A DNA stretch of 64,000 bases from Arthrobacter sp. StoSoilB5. GTDB taxonomy: Bacteria > Actinomycetota > Actinomycetes > Actinomycetales > Micrococcaceae. The position numbers were made by a program, and so were the translations under genes. Below the pieces are notes generated by a model. That model saw only the letters and a list, made by a program, of their open reading frames with translations, was not told the origin of the DNA and searched no databases. The stretch is taken from NCBI RefSeq assembly GCF_019977235.1, contig NZ_AP024646.1, positions 5,146,001 through 5,210,000 of the forward strand, read 5' to 3'. Shown here piece by piece: positions 49,990 through 57,422 of this stretch; the stretch's first letter is position 1; the number at the start of each line of letters is the position of its first letter.

Positions 49990-51041
49990 AGGGTTCCTTC
50001 GTGTGTTGTCTGCAATTCGGGATCACCCATTTGGGTCAGGACACGATCAGGAAGCTCGTGTGCCAGTGAGTAGCGGTTGACGAGACCGAGGAATGTTCCG
50101 CTGAAATCCGTCGACCGGTAAAAGCGGCCGTTTACGTTAAGGAGCCTGGACTTCTCCACGGTGGAGGAAGCGTCAAATGCGTGACTGAGCGGACGATAGG
50201 GCGTGTCGGCCGCAATAACGACGCGCCTCATCCAAAGCGTGTTGGATTCATGACGAGAGATCCCGTCCACCTGGTAGAGCAGTGCCTGCGTCATTTGGGA
50301 CTGCGCGATGACACAGTCCAGGATGGAGACGGACGGCCGATAATCGCCTCCGATGTCATTTCGAAACGCAGACTCGGAGGCAGAACTTATGGCAACGCTC
50401 GCGTCCACGCGCTGGTTGTCGGCGGTAAACCGAACGTTCCCAATCTTGTGGAAGCGGTGCCTGAATCCTTCGCCATAGAAGCGCCCCTCTGCTTCGCCCA
50501 GCACCGATGACAGGGAGGGCATCGGACCCATCTTCGGGTTGAAGGAACATATTTCGTGCTCAAGCCGCAGCTGGACCTTGATGCTCCCAACGGAACACTC
50601 CAAGAGCGATTCAAATGGAGCACTCAAACATCGGCTACTCGGCTTGGTCGCCACCAACGCTGCCTTGACGTCTATGGCCTCCAGTTTCTCCTGAGGCACT
50701 GCTCCAGAACGGAATTCGACGGAGCGGATCCACGCGGATGTGCGTTCCCTTGACCCTAGGGAGAACACCCGAATAAGGAGCACCTCTGCGAGTTCAACGG
50801 CTATGACGAATGCATCCACGGTTGAGAGATGCGGTCGCAACCCGCGATGGTGGTCCTTTCGCGACCAATCGCGCGGATATGACAGCGCCGCAACCCCCGT
50901 AACGCCTAGAGAAGTCTGGCTGGCCATCTCTAGTTTTAGGTCCTCAATACAGTGAGCGACCCTTCGGAAACCGCTTCCGAAGTACCTCTCATCGGCCGGG
51001 CCGAGAACGTCGTCGATGACGTTACGTACAGATGTGTCCAT
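49986..51041 (-). CDS. AvrD family protein
   Basis: A 351-residue protein resembling AvrD of Pseudomonas syringae, which directs synthesis of syringolide elicitors from a beta-ketoacyl unit and a pentulose. Two similar halves can be seen: SVRNVIDDVLGPADERYFGSGFRRVAH at the start and SLSSVLGEAEGRFYGEGFRHRFHKIG near residue 185, each followed by a D-W/Y-based strand, (YPRDWSRKDHHRGLRPHLSTVDAF and NDIGGDYRPSVSILDCV). This fits a double hot-dog fold like AfsA. ATG 51041 is preferred to TTG 51080 since similarity begins there and GGGG lies upstream. It is the first gene of the operon. Confidence 0.8.
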   Translation of the reverse strand: MDTSVRNVIDDVLGPADERYFGSGFRRVAHCIEDLKLEMASQTSLGVTGVAALSYPRDWSRKDHHRGLRPHLSTVDAFVIAVELAEVLLIRVFSLGSRERTSAWIRSVEFRSGAVPQEKLEAIDVKAALVATKPSSRCLSAPFESLLECSVGSIKVQLRLEHEICSFNPKMGPMPSLSSVLGEAEGRFYGEGFRHRFHKIGNVRFTADNQRVDASVAISSASESAFRNDIGGDYRPSVSILDCVIAQSQMTQALLYQVDGISRHESNTLWMRRVVIAADTPYRPLSHAFDASSTVEKSRLLNVNGRFYRSTDFSGTFLGLVNRYSLAHELPDRVLTQMGDPELQTTHEGTL

Positions 51042-51155
51042 GATTTTTCCCCAATGCTGTAAAGGCTTCCCCGCGCCCAAGATACTTCAAGCTAGAGGTT
51101 AACTGCAACAATTGGAGCATTCATTAATTTAAGCTTGTACGTACTCGACTAGACT
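51042..51155. promoter_or_regulatory. AT-rich divergent promoter of the AvrD operon and MarR gene
   Basis: A 114-base region clearly richer in A and T than its surroundings (CATTCATTAATTTAAGCTTG) with the 8-bp palindrome GTACGTAC at 51137-51144 and GTTAAC at 51098-51103. The MarR protein probably binds here and controls both directions; I could not fix a single operator. Confidence 0.45.
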
Positions 51156-51596
51156 ATGGACATGCCCGAGGACCCTCAGTCAACAGCCAATGATCGAACA
51201 AGGCGCGTACGGGAGCTTCTCACCGAGCTCTCCCAGGGACTGTCGGACCAAGTGCGTTCCGCCGTGGCCGAACTCGACTTGACTACCACCCAAGCGGCGG
51301 TCCTGAGGCAGCTCGCAACTCCGCACACACAGCGTGAAATCGCCAATTCCTTGCAATGTGATCCGTCCAACATCACTTATGTGGTGGACAAACTTGAGAA
51401 AGCTGGTCTTGTCACGAGGGAGCAGCACCCTTCAGACAGAAGGGCCAAGATTCTCCGCCTCACCGAATCAGGCTTGAAGACCCGAAAGACAATGATCGAT
51501 CGCTTTGAGGCGAAATCGCCGCTTCGATCACTCTCAGAGGACGACCTTCAAAGGCTTGAGGAGTTGCTGGCCAAGACTGTCCGTCCCGGAATCTAA
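51156..51596 (+). CDS. MarR family transcriptional regulator
   Basis: A 146-residue MarR protein: winged helix with LTTTQAAVLRQLATPHTQREIANSLQCDPSNITYVVDKLEKAGLVTREQHPSDRRAKILRLTESG, the wing carrying the conserved D-x-R. The start may be ATG 51156 or ATG 51162. It is divergent from the AvrD operon and lies inside the same cassette, 19 bases before the right 38-bp repeat, so it most likely senses the product or a precursor and controls the efflux operon. Confidence 0.9.
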   Translation: MDMPEDPQSTANDRTRRVRELLTELSQGLSDQVRSAVAELDLTTTQAAVLRQLATPHTQREIANSLQCDPSNITYVVDKLEKAGLVTREQHPSDRRAKILRLTESGLKTRKTMIDRFEAKSPLRSLSEDDLQRLEELLAKTVRPGI

Positions 51597-51615
51597 GGAA
51601 ACTGGGCCCACGGCG

Positions 51616-51653
51616 CCCGGGTGAGTGCCGACGTCGGGTTCTGGTTTCCTGCC
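51616..51653. repeat. Right copy of the 38-bp direct repeat
   Basis: Identical to 46737-46774. Here the left arm of the hairpin is absent, and the next gene (VOC protein) starts 45 bases downstream. Removing one copy plus the cassette would restore a GH13-terminator-VOC arrangement. Confidence 0.85.
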
Positions 51654-51698
51654 GCCTCGCCACTGGAGCCAATCGCTCCACCTTGGTAGCTTCGACGC

Positions 51699-52136
51699 AT
51701 GGCCATCAAACTTGAGAATGTCGGCATTGCGGTACGGGACATCGAAGAAACCATCGCCTTTTTTACCGACCTCGGTCTGACGGTGGTTGGCCGTGACACC
51801 GTCAGCGGCGAGTGGGCTGATACCGCCGTCGGGCTTGATGGCAACCACGCGAAGATTGCGGTGCTGCAGACCCCCGATGGTCAGGGTCAACTCGAACTCT
51901 TCGAGTACATCCACCCTGATGCGATCGAGACGCACCCCACCCGTCCGAACGACATCGGAATGCACCGGGTGGCCTTCTCCGTTGACGATATCGATCAAGC
52001 CCTTGAGATAGCGGCGAAGCACGGGTGCACTCCGCTACGTGGAGTGGCCACCTACGGCGACGTCTATAAGCTCACGTATCTGCGCGGACCCAGCGGAATC
52101 CTCGTCATGCTTGCTCAGGAATTGAAGAAGGACTGA
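51699..52136 (+). CDS. VOC (glyoxalase/dioxygenase-fold) family protein
   Basis: A 145-residue vicinal-oxygen-chelate protein. Two beta-alpha-beta-beta-beta modules: KLENVGIAVRDIEETIAFFTDLGLTVVGR and MHRVAFSVDDIDQALEIAAKHG, with GQLELFEYIHP supplying a possible metal glutamate; ligands could be His in MHRVAF and Glu in LELFEY, although the first-position His is Gly/Asn here. It stands alone, just past the AvrD cassette. The substrate is unknown; candidates are a lactoylglutathione-like, epimerase or drug-binding role. Confidence 0.85.
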   Translation: MAIKLENVGIAVRDIEETIAFFTDLGLTVVGRDTVSGEWADTAVGLDGNHAKIAVLQTPDGQGQLELFEYIHPDAIETHPTRPNDIGMHRVAFSVDDIDQALEIAAKHGCTPLRGVATYGDVYKLTYLRGPSGILVMLAQELKKD

Positions 52137-52146
52137 GGAACCATAT

Positions 52147-52796
52147 TTAGCGGCTTTCACTGATCTCATGGGCGAAGTCGTTGAGAGCGGCCGCTACAGC
52201 TTCCGGATGGCTCAAGCTGGCGTAGTGACCGCCCGGGATCTCCAACGGTTCGGTTCCAAGCCGATCGCGTACTTGGCGCCTCATGAATGACGGAGGAAAG
52301 AACTGATCGTCGCGGCACAAAATCGCCAGGTGGGCACGCCTGGGTGCTGGCCGGGCCAAGGCGCGGACATCCACGCACCTTGCTGGTCCCGCTCTTTGTC
52401 GATGGCCTGCTGTGCCAAATCCTCAGGGACCAGGTTGAAGAATGCTTCTTCCGGGATGGTCTCGCGATCATGCCCTGTATTGGTCCACCAGTCGCCGAAC
52501 GTCTCGCCCGGCATCGGAATCATTGCCGAGAGGTACACCAGTCCGTCGGACTGGAGGGCCTCGCAGACCAATGGTGCCGTGAAGCCGCCCAAGGAGTGGG
52601 CAACGACGATGGTGTCCTGAGCGTCGCCGACAGCTGCAGTCACTGCCTGCGTGTAATCCTCAAGCCCGGCAGCGTCGTCTTCGATGGGCAGGTCCACGGC
52701 CACCACGCCATGCCCCGATGCCTCAAGCAGGGGACTAACCAGATGCCAGTCCCACGCCGTGGAACCGCCACCGTGAATCAGCACGAAAACGGCCAT
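52147..52796 (-). pseudogene. Alpha/beta hydrolase broken by a single-base frameshift
   Basis: Two overlapping frames together read as one hydrolase of about 216 residues. The first (start 52796) carries VLIHGGGSTAWDWHLV, the nucleophile elbow VVAHSLGGF and runs to PGVPT; the second continues with LAILCRDDQFF (acid) and IPGGHYASLSHP (catalytic His) to the stop at 52147. The join needs one extra base at about 52328-52331, as if a C were lost from a C-run. So the gene lacks its catalytic Asp/His part in frame. A sequencing error at this spot is the alternative. It resembles EstC/ethylene-response-type hydrolases. Confidence 0.75.
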
Positions 52797-52821
52797 GCCC
52801 CCACCCCGGTTTCCAGAGACA

Positions 52822-53244
52822 TCATGCGTGCGCTGTCACCAGCGGATCGGGCTTCTCTGTGTTGATGCCGGAAGCCGTCTCCACTGGGAGGCCATTCCTG
52901 ATCCAGTACTCGATGCCACCAATCATTTCCTTCACCGAGTATCCCAGTTCGGCGAAAGCGAGCGCCGCGAAGGTGCTGCCGTTGAAACCGGGACCCCAGG
53001 AGTAGACCACGACTTGCGAGCCTGCCGGGATCAGACCAGTAGCCAAGGCCGGAATGTCAGCGGTCGGAATATGTACCGCATCGGGAATATGTCCGTGGTC
53101 CCATGAGGACTGCCGGCGCGTGTCCACCACAACCAAGTGTCCCGGCTCCGACTCAGCCACTTCCATGACGTCGATTTCGCACTGCAGGTTGGCGCGAAAA
53201 TAGGCGGCGGGATCGAGTTTTATAGCGGCCTGTGAGGGTTTCAC
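52822..53244 (-). CDS. Rhodanese-fold protein without the catalytic cysteine
   Basis: A 140-residue single rhodanese domain: HLVVVDTRRQSSWDHGHIPDAVHIPTADI (the D-x-R and G-H-I-P-x-A strand) and VVVYSWGPGFNGSTFAALAFAELGYSVKEMIGGIEYWIRNGLPV. In many relatives the active loop reads Y-C-W-G-P-G-C-N-G; here both cysteines are changed (Ser and Phe), so sulfurtransferase activity is not expected. GTG 53244 is taken as start because AAGGA lies 6 bases upstream; ATG 53280 has its AGGAG too close. It is divergent from csoR, and one of two copper operators lies in the shared region. Confidence 0.82.
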   Translation of the reverse strand: MKPSQAAIKLDPAAYFRANLQCEIDVMEVAESEPGHLVVVDTRRQSSWDHGHIPDAVHIPTADIPALATGLIPAGSQVVVYSWGPGFNGSTFAALAFAELGYSVKEMIGGIEYWIRNGLPVETASGINTEKPDPLVTAHA

Positions 53245-53351
53245 GGGGGTCCTTCGTTGATAAAGCGGTTCAGCGGACATTCTCCTTCCGCCAAGGCAAA
53301 CACTACGCCACGCCTGGCGGGGTTTCCTTTTTCCTGACGACAACCAAGGAT

Positions 53352-53393
53352 ATACCCCTGGGGGGTACTTGATTTGATACCCCCATGGGGTAT
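53352..53393. promoter_or_regulatory. Two CsoR operators in the divergent promoter
   Basis: ATACCCC-tgg-GGGGTAC (53352-53368) and ATACCCC-cat-GGGGTAT (53377-53393) are near-identical inverted repeats, spaced 25 bases start to start, of the type bound by CsoR repressors. The second lies between TTGATT (53369-53374) and overlaps TATACA (53391-53396), the likely -35 and -10 boxes of csoR. Copper release of CsoR would induce csoR-copZ-copA and probably the rhodanese gene. Confidence 0.8.
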
Positions 53394-53404
53394 ACATTCG
53401 AAGC

Positions 53405-53776
53405 ATGAGCAATGCAGACCTGCATATTAGTCAACCGGGCGGTGACTTCCCCACCATCGAAGTCGACCTCGAGCACGCCGCGCCACACGGGTACACCAGC
53501 AACAAGGATGCATACCTGCGCCGCCTGAAACGCATCGAGGGGCAGGTCCGCGGTATCGCGCGGATGGTGGAAGAGGACAAGTACTGCATCGACATCCTCA
53601 CCCAGGTCGCCGCTGCCACCAAGGCCCTGCACGCCGTCAGCCTGGGACTCGTTGAAGAGCACATCGGCCACTGCGTGGTTGGCGCCGCTTCCGAGCCCAA
53701 TCCAGAAGCCCGCGCCGAACAGATCGACGCCAAAGTGAAGGAGGCCACCGATGCCATCGGGCGCCTGCTGCGGTAA
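53405..53776 (+). CDS. csoR: CsoR-type copper-sensing repressor
   Basis: A 123-residue DUF156/CsoR protein with the helical core YLRRLKRIEGQVRGIARMVEEDKYCIDILTQVAA. The Cu(I) ligands fit the C-x24-H-x3-C pattern: Cys61, His86 and Cys90. A tail of about 15 residues is rich in Glu/Ala. The ATG has no ribosome site, and the likely -10 box lies about 9 bases before it, so the transcript may be leaderless. It heads csoR-copZ-copA. Confidence 0.92.
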   Translation: MSNADLHISQPGGDFPTIEVDLEHAAPHGYTSNKDAYLRRLKRIEGQVRGIARMVEEDKYCIDILTQVAAATKALHAVSLGLVEEHIGHCVVGAASEPNPEARAEQIDAKVKEATDAIGRLLR

Positions 53777-53825
53777 CTCCGCCAGCACACATCACACCAT
53801 TCAACTCACCACCAAGGAGCGCATC

Positions 53826-54059
53826 ATGAGCCAGACCATCCAGACAAACGTCAACGTTTCCGGCATGACCTGCGGCCACTGTGTTTCAAGCGTGAGCGAG
53901 GAACTCGAAGCTCTTAACGGCGTGGAAGACGTCTCCGTGGACCTCAACCCTGGCGGGCTTTCCACCGTAACCATCACATCCACCAGCGAGCTCTCGCCGT
54001 CAGAAATAGGTGAGGCAGTCGCAGAAGCCGGCTACTTGGTGGTAGCCAACGAAGCCTAG
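53826..54059 (+). CDS. copZ: Copper chaperone (heavy-metal-associated domain)
   Basis: A 77-residue HMA domain of beta-alpha-beta-beta-alpha-beta form. The metal motif is GMTCGHC with Cys16 and Cys19. It would bring Cu(I) to the ATPase or to CsoR. ATG 53826 is preceded by AAGGAG 5 bases upstream. It follows csoR by 49 bases and precedes copA by 8, so the three are one operon. Confidence 0.93.
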   Translation: MSQTIQTNVNVSGMTCGHCVSSVSEELEALNGVEDVSVDLNPGGLSTVTITSTSELSPSEIGEAVAEAGYLVVANEA

Positions 54060-54067
54060 GAGTCCTC

Positions 54068-56572
54068 TTGAGTAACCAGGAGACCTTCAATCAACCCGAA
54101 ACCCGGGTCATCGAACTGGACATTGAGGGCATGACCTGCGCCTCATGCGTCAACCGAGTTGAACGGAAGCTCGGCAAGCTTGAAGGTGTTGAAGCCAGCG
54201 TCAATCTCCCCTTGGAATCAGCCCACGTGACGGTTCCGGCTACGGTGACTGACCAGCAAATCGTAGACACGGTCAACGCCACAGGCTACAAAGCCACAGT
54301 CCGCCAAGCTCCGGCCCCCCACGCCCGCCCCCGGCAGAGTGACACCGGGGACCACACCAACCACTCGGCCCACGAGGGCCACCAGAATACGTCCAGCCAT
54401 TACGGCGGGATGGCGCCGGATCAGGCAACGCTGGCTGTGCATACCGAAACCGGGCATGACCACAGCGGAACCGCCGGAGGCATGCGGCAGCATGCGTCTA
54501 AGCGAGGCACGAGCGAGCATGCAGAGCATGGCGCCGGCGGTTCCGCGCCAGCCGAGCACGCAGAGCATGGCGAACACAGCCACATGGATCACGGCCCCGC
54601 CGCCTCAGCACTCCGCCCACGGCTGATCACGGCGGCGGTATTGACCGTGCCCGTCTTCGCGATTTCGATGGTTCCTGCCCTGCAGTTCACCAACTGGGGC
54701 TGGATTGTGGGTGCACTGGCACTGCCTGTGGTCAGTTGGGCTGCGTGGCCGTTCCACAGGGCTGCCGCTATCAACGCCCGGCATCTCGCATCCACCATGG
54801 ACACCCTCGTTTCCATCGGGGTGATCGCGGCCTACCTTTACTCCGCGTGGCAGTTGTTCGCGGATCCACGGATGACAGAGCATCCCGGCATGGAAAGCAT
54901 GTCCGGTGGTGGGCTGTATTTCGAGGTCGCCGCTGTTGTCACCACGTTCCTGCTTTTGGGCCGGTACTTGGAAGCGAATGCGAAGGCCAAGGCTGGCGAC
55001 GCTTTGAAGGCCCTGCTGAATCTTGGCGCCAAGGATGCCACGATTTTGGTGGACGGCCGGGAGCAGAAAATACCTGCTGAAGAACTCCTGGTAGATGACG
55101 TCATCGTGGTCCGCCCTGGTGAGAAGATCGCGACGGATGGTGTGGTGATTGACGGTGCCTCCGCCGTCGACGCCTCACTTGTTACGGGCGAATCGGTACC
55201 GGTCGAGGTCGGTCCGGGGAGCCCTGTCACTGGCGCGACCCTCAACACGTCGGGCCGCCTTCTGGTCCGTGCCACGAGGGTGGGTTCTGACACCACCCTC
55301 GCGCAGATGGGGCGTTTAGTCAGTCAGGCGCAGACTGGAAAGGCGCCGATCGCACGGCTGGCGGACAGGATAAGCGCAGTGTTCGTGCCGATCGTGCTGG
55401 TGCTTGCATTGGTGACCTTCATTCTGTGGCTATTCTTCTCGGGCGACCTCAACGCGGCGTTCACCGCTGCAGTTGCCGTCCTGGTGATCGCTTGCCCCTG
55501 CGCCTTGGGGCTCGCAACCCCCGTCGGACTGCTGACCGGAACGGGCCGAGGCGCTCAGTTGGGCATTCTCATCAAGGGCCCGCAGGTGCTTGAGGACACC
55601 CGCCACGTGGACACCATCCTGCTGGACAAGACCGGCACCGTGACCAGCGGGAAGCTGGCCGTGGACCATACGGTCGCCCTCAACGGACACTCTCGGGCAG
55701 CAGTCCTGACTCTTGCCGGTGCGGTCGAGTCAGCTTCGGAACACCCCATCGCCCATGCGATTGCCGAAGCAGCCAAGGAAGCAATGCCCGACGCCGGTGC
55801 TCTCCCTGGTGTGGATGGCTTCAGTTCCGCTCCTGGCGGGGGAGTCCGCGGAACCGTGGCGTTGAATGGCACCACAAAGACGGTTGTCGTTGGGCGCTCG
55901 GGCTGGCTTGAGAAGAACGGCATTGCCCTCGATTCCAGCCAGCGGGACGAACTCGCAGCCCAGGAGAACAGCGGTGCAACTGCAATTTGGGTGGCTGTGG
56001 ACGGTCAAGCTGCGGGAATCATCAGCCTGAGCGATACCATCAAGCCCGGCTCCGCCGCTGCGATCCAGCGACTGAAGGATCTCGGTATCCGTCCGATGCT
56101 CTTGACGGGTGATAACGCCGCCGTGGCCGCCCAAGTAGCTGCCGCCGTCGGGATTTCCCATGACGACGTGTTCGCTGGGGTCCTGCCGGAAGGCAAAGTC
56201 GACGCTGTCCGGAAGCTCCAGGCTTCCGGCGCAACGGTGGCAATGGCCGGCGATGGAGTGAATGACGCCGCTGCCCTGGCCCAGTCTGATCTGGGAATCG
56301 CGATGGGATCCGGCACGGACGTTGCTATCGAAGCGTCTGACCTCACTGTGATGGGCAGCGACCTGGGCCAGCTCGTTCAGGCTATTGAGCTCTCCCGCAA
56401 GACGCTCTCCACCATCAAGACCAACCTGTTCTGGGCCTTCTTCTACAACGCGATCGGCATCCCAGTGGCAGCTCTCGGACTACTCAATCCAATGATCGCG
56501 GGCGCAGCGATGGCGGCGAGTTCCGTGCTCGTTGTGGCGAACTCCCTGCGGCTCCGCTCGTTCGGGAAGTAA
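54068..56572 (+). CDS. copA: Copper-exporting P1B-type ATPase
   Basis: An 834-residue heavy-metal ATPase. Order: N-terminal HMA with GMTCASC (Cys24, Cys27), an unusual His/Gly/Glu-rich linker at about 84-175 holding some twenty histidines, membrane helices from about 185, actuator TGES (373-376), the Cu-specific CPC motif (476-478) in helix 6, phosphorylated Asp520 in DKTGT, nucleotide domain with SEHP, and GDGVNDAAAL near the C-terminus. The start is TTG 54068 with AGGAG upstream. It pumps Cu(I) out of the cell and is controlled by CsoR. Confidence 0.95.
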   Translation: MSNQETFNQPETRVIELDIEGMTCASCVNRVERKLGKLEGVEASVNLPLESAHVTVPATVTDQQIVDTVNATGYKATVRQAPAPHARPRQSDTGDHTNHSAHEGHQNTSSHYGGMAPDQATLAVHTETGHDHSGTAGGMRQHASKRGTSEHAEHGAGGSAPAEHAEHGEHSHMDHGPAASALRPRLITAAVLTVPVFAISMVPALQFTNWGWIVGALALPVVSWAAWPFHRAAAINARHLASTMDTLVSIGVIAAYLYSAWQLFADPRMTEHPGMESMSGGGLYFEVAAVVTTFLLLGRYLEANAKAKAGDALKALLNLGAKDATILVDGREQKIPAEELLVDDVIVVRPGEKIATDGVVIDGASAVDASLVTGESVPVEVGPGSPVTGATLNTSGRLLVRATRVGSDTTLAQMGRLVSQAQTGKAPIARLADRISAVFVPIVLVLALVTFILWLFFSGDLNAAFTAAVAVLVIACPCALGLATPVGLLTGTGRGAQLGILIKGPQVLEDTRHVDTILLDKTGTVTSGKLAVDHTVALNGHSRAAVLTLAGAVESASEHPIAHAIAEAAKEAMPDAGALPGVDGFSSAPGGGVRGTVALNGTTKTVVVGRSGWLEKNGIALDSSQRDELAAQENSGATAIWVAVDGQAAGIISLSDTIKPGSAAAIQRLKDLGIRPMLLTGDNAAVAAQVAAAVGISHDDVFAGVLPEGKVDAVRKLQASGATVAMAGDGVNDAAALAQSDLGIAMGSGTDVAIEASDLTVMGSDLGQLVQAIELSRKTLSTIKTNLFWAFFYNAIGIPVAALGLLNPMIAGAAMAASSVLVVANSLRLRSFGK

Positions 56573-56580
56573 CGCCAGCC

Positions 56581-56632
56581 ACGTAGCAGCACATGACGTT
56601 CCAGGCTCTCATAACGTCATGTGCTGCTACGT
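56581..56632 (+). terminator. Strong hairpin after copA
   Basis: A perfect 20-bp stem (56581-56600 with 56613-56632) and a 12-base loop between copA and the convergent DUF2277 gene. No long T-run follows, so it may act as a bidirectional terminator or be a mobile palindromic unit. Confidence 0.7.
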
Positions 56633-56653
56633 ACTTTGCGGACTTGGGCCGTG

Positions 56654-56926
56654 CTAGGCCGTTCCGAACCGGACAGCAGCCCGGGCCTTTGCCTTCGCGG
56701 CTTCCTCATCACGGTTCTTCGCCGGGGCATGGCTCACCAGCGAATCCAGCAAATGCTGAGTGATGTGGGCGATCTCGTGCACGGCCTCAGCGAAAGCTTC
56801 CTCGTTGGCCTTGGACGGTTTGGTGGAACCGCTGATCTTGCGCACGTATTGCAGCGCGGCAGCCTCCACTTCTGCCGACGTAGCGTGTGGTTCAAAGTTA
56901 TGGAGAGTCCTGATATTCCGGCACAT
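56654..56926 (-). CDS. DUF2277 family protein
   Basis: A 90-residue protein with the complete DUF2277 pattern: MCRNIRTLHNFEPHATSAEV at the start, ALQYVRKISGSTKPSKANEEAF in the middle and AKARAAVRFG at the end. Function is unknown; the fold is helical. Some relatives are annotated with DNA-related neighbours, but there is none here. It is convergent with copA. Confidence 0.9.
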   Translation of the reverse strand: MCRNIRTLHNFEPHATSAEVEAAALQYVRKISGSTKPSKANEEAFAEAVHEIAHITQHLLDSLVSHAPAKNRDEEAAKAKARAAVRFGTA

Positions 56927-57084
56927 ATCCCCATGCTAACTATGGGCAGCGCTGCATGGGGAGGGGTGCCCATCGACGCCTTTTGGAATCCCGCGATAGG
57001 TTTTAGCTATTGGATCTTCCGGATGAGCCGGAGGCCGCTGGGGATGCCGAAGAGCTCGGGTCCGAACAAATGAAGGAGAATCTC

Positions 57085-57348
57085 ATGGCTATTTGGGGTG
57101 CAGATGTTGATCAGCTTCGTCAGCTCGGTAACAAGCTGAAGGCTGGTGCCGAGAACATCGAGCAGCAGCGTTCACAGCTGAAGGGCGCCCTTGACGGCAC
57201 CGACTGGAAGGGCCCGGACGCTGACAAGTTCCGCGGCGAGTGGGACAGCCAGCACGCTTCCAACCTGAAGAAGGTTGCCGACGCCCTTCGCGAAGCCGGC
57301 GACCGCGCTCAGAAGAACGCTGAGCAGCAGCAGCAGGCTTCCAACTAA
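57085..57348 (+). CDS. WXG100 (ESAT-6-like) protein
   Basis: An 87-residue two-helix protein. The central W-x-G turn is DWKGPDA, flanked by helices DQLRQLGNKLKAGAENIEQQRSQL and ASNLKKVADALREAGDRAQKNAEQ. It has no signal peptide; WXG100 proteins are exported by type VII (ESX) systems as dimers. ATG 57085 has GAAGGAG six bases upstream. No EccC, EccD or partner gene is nearby, so it is an orphan. A very strong terminator follows. Confidence 0.92.
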   Translation: MAIWGADVDQLRQLGNKLKAGAENIEQQRSQLKGALDGTDWKGPDADKFRGEWDSQHASNLKKVADALREAGDRAQKNAEQQQQASN

Positions 57349-57358
57349 GACAGTTGGG

Positions 57359-57390
57359 AAAACCCCGGACGCAACGGCGTCCGGGGTTTT
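57359..57390 (+). terminator. Rho-independent terminator of the WXG100 gene
   Basis: A perfect 14-bp stem (57359-57372 with 57377-57390), loop AACG, ending in TTTT and followed by CGCTTCTT. It also faces the convergent EamA gene. Confidence 0.92.
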
Positions 57391-57422
57391 CGCTTCTTAA
57401 GACCGAAACGTGTAGCTGACCG

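Noticed and set aside
46775..51653. AvrD cassette as a transposon or IS element
   Set aside because: No transposase, integrase or terminal inverted repeats are seen; only direct repeats derived from the neighbouring terminator.
52822..53412. Longer rhodanese protein starting at 53412
   Set aside because: It would read through the CsoR operators and the divergent csoR start; the GTG at 53244 has a proper ribosome site.
57085..57348. Type VII secretion locus
   Set aside because: A single WXG100 gene without Ecc components; neighbours are unrelated.
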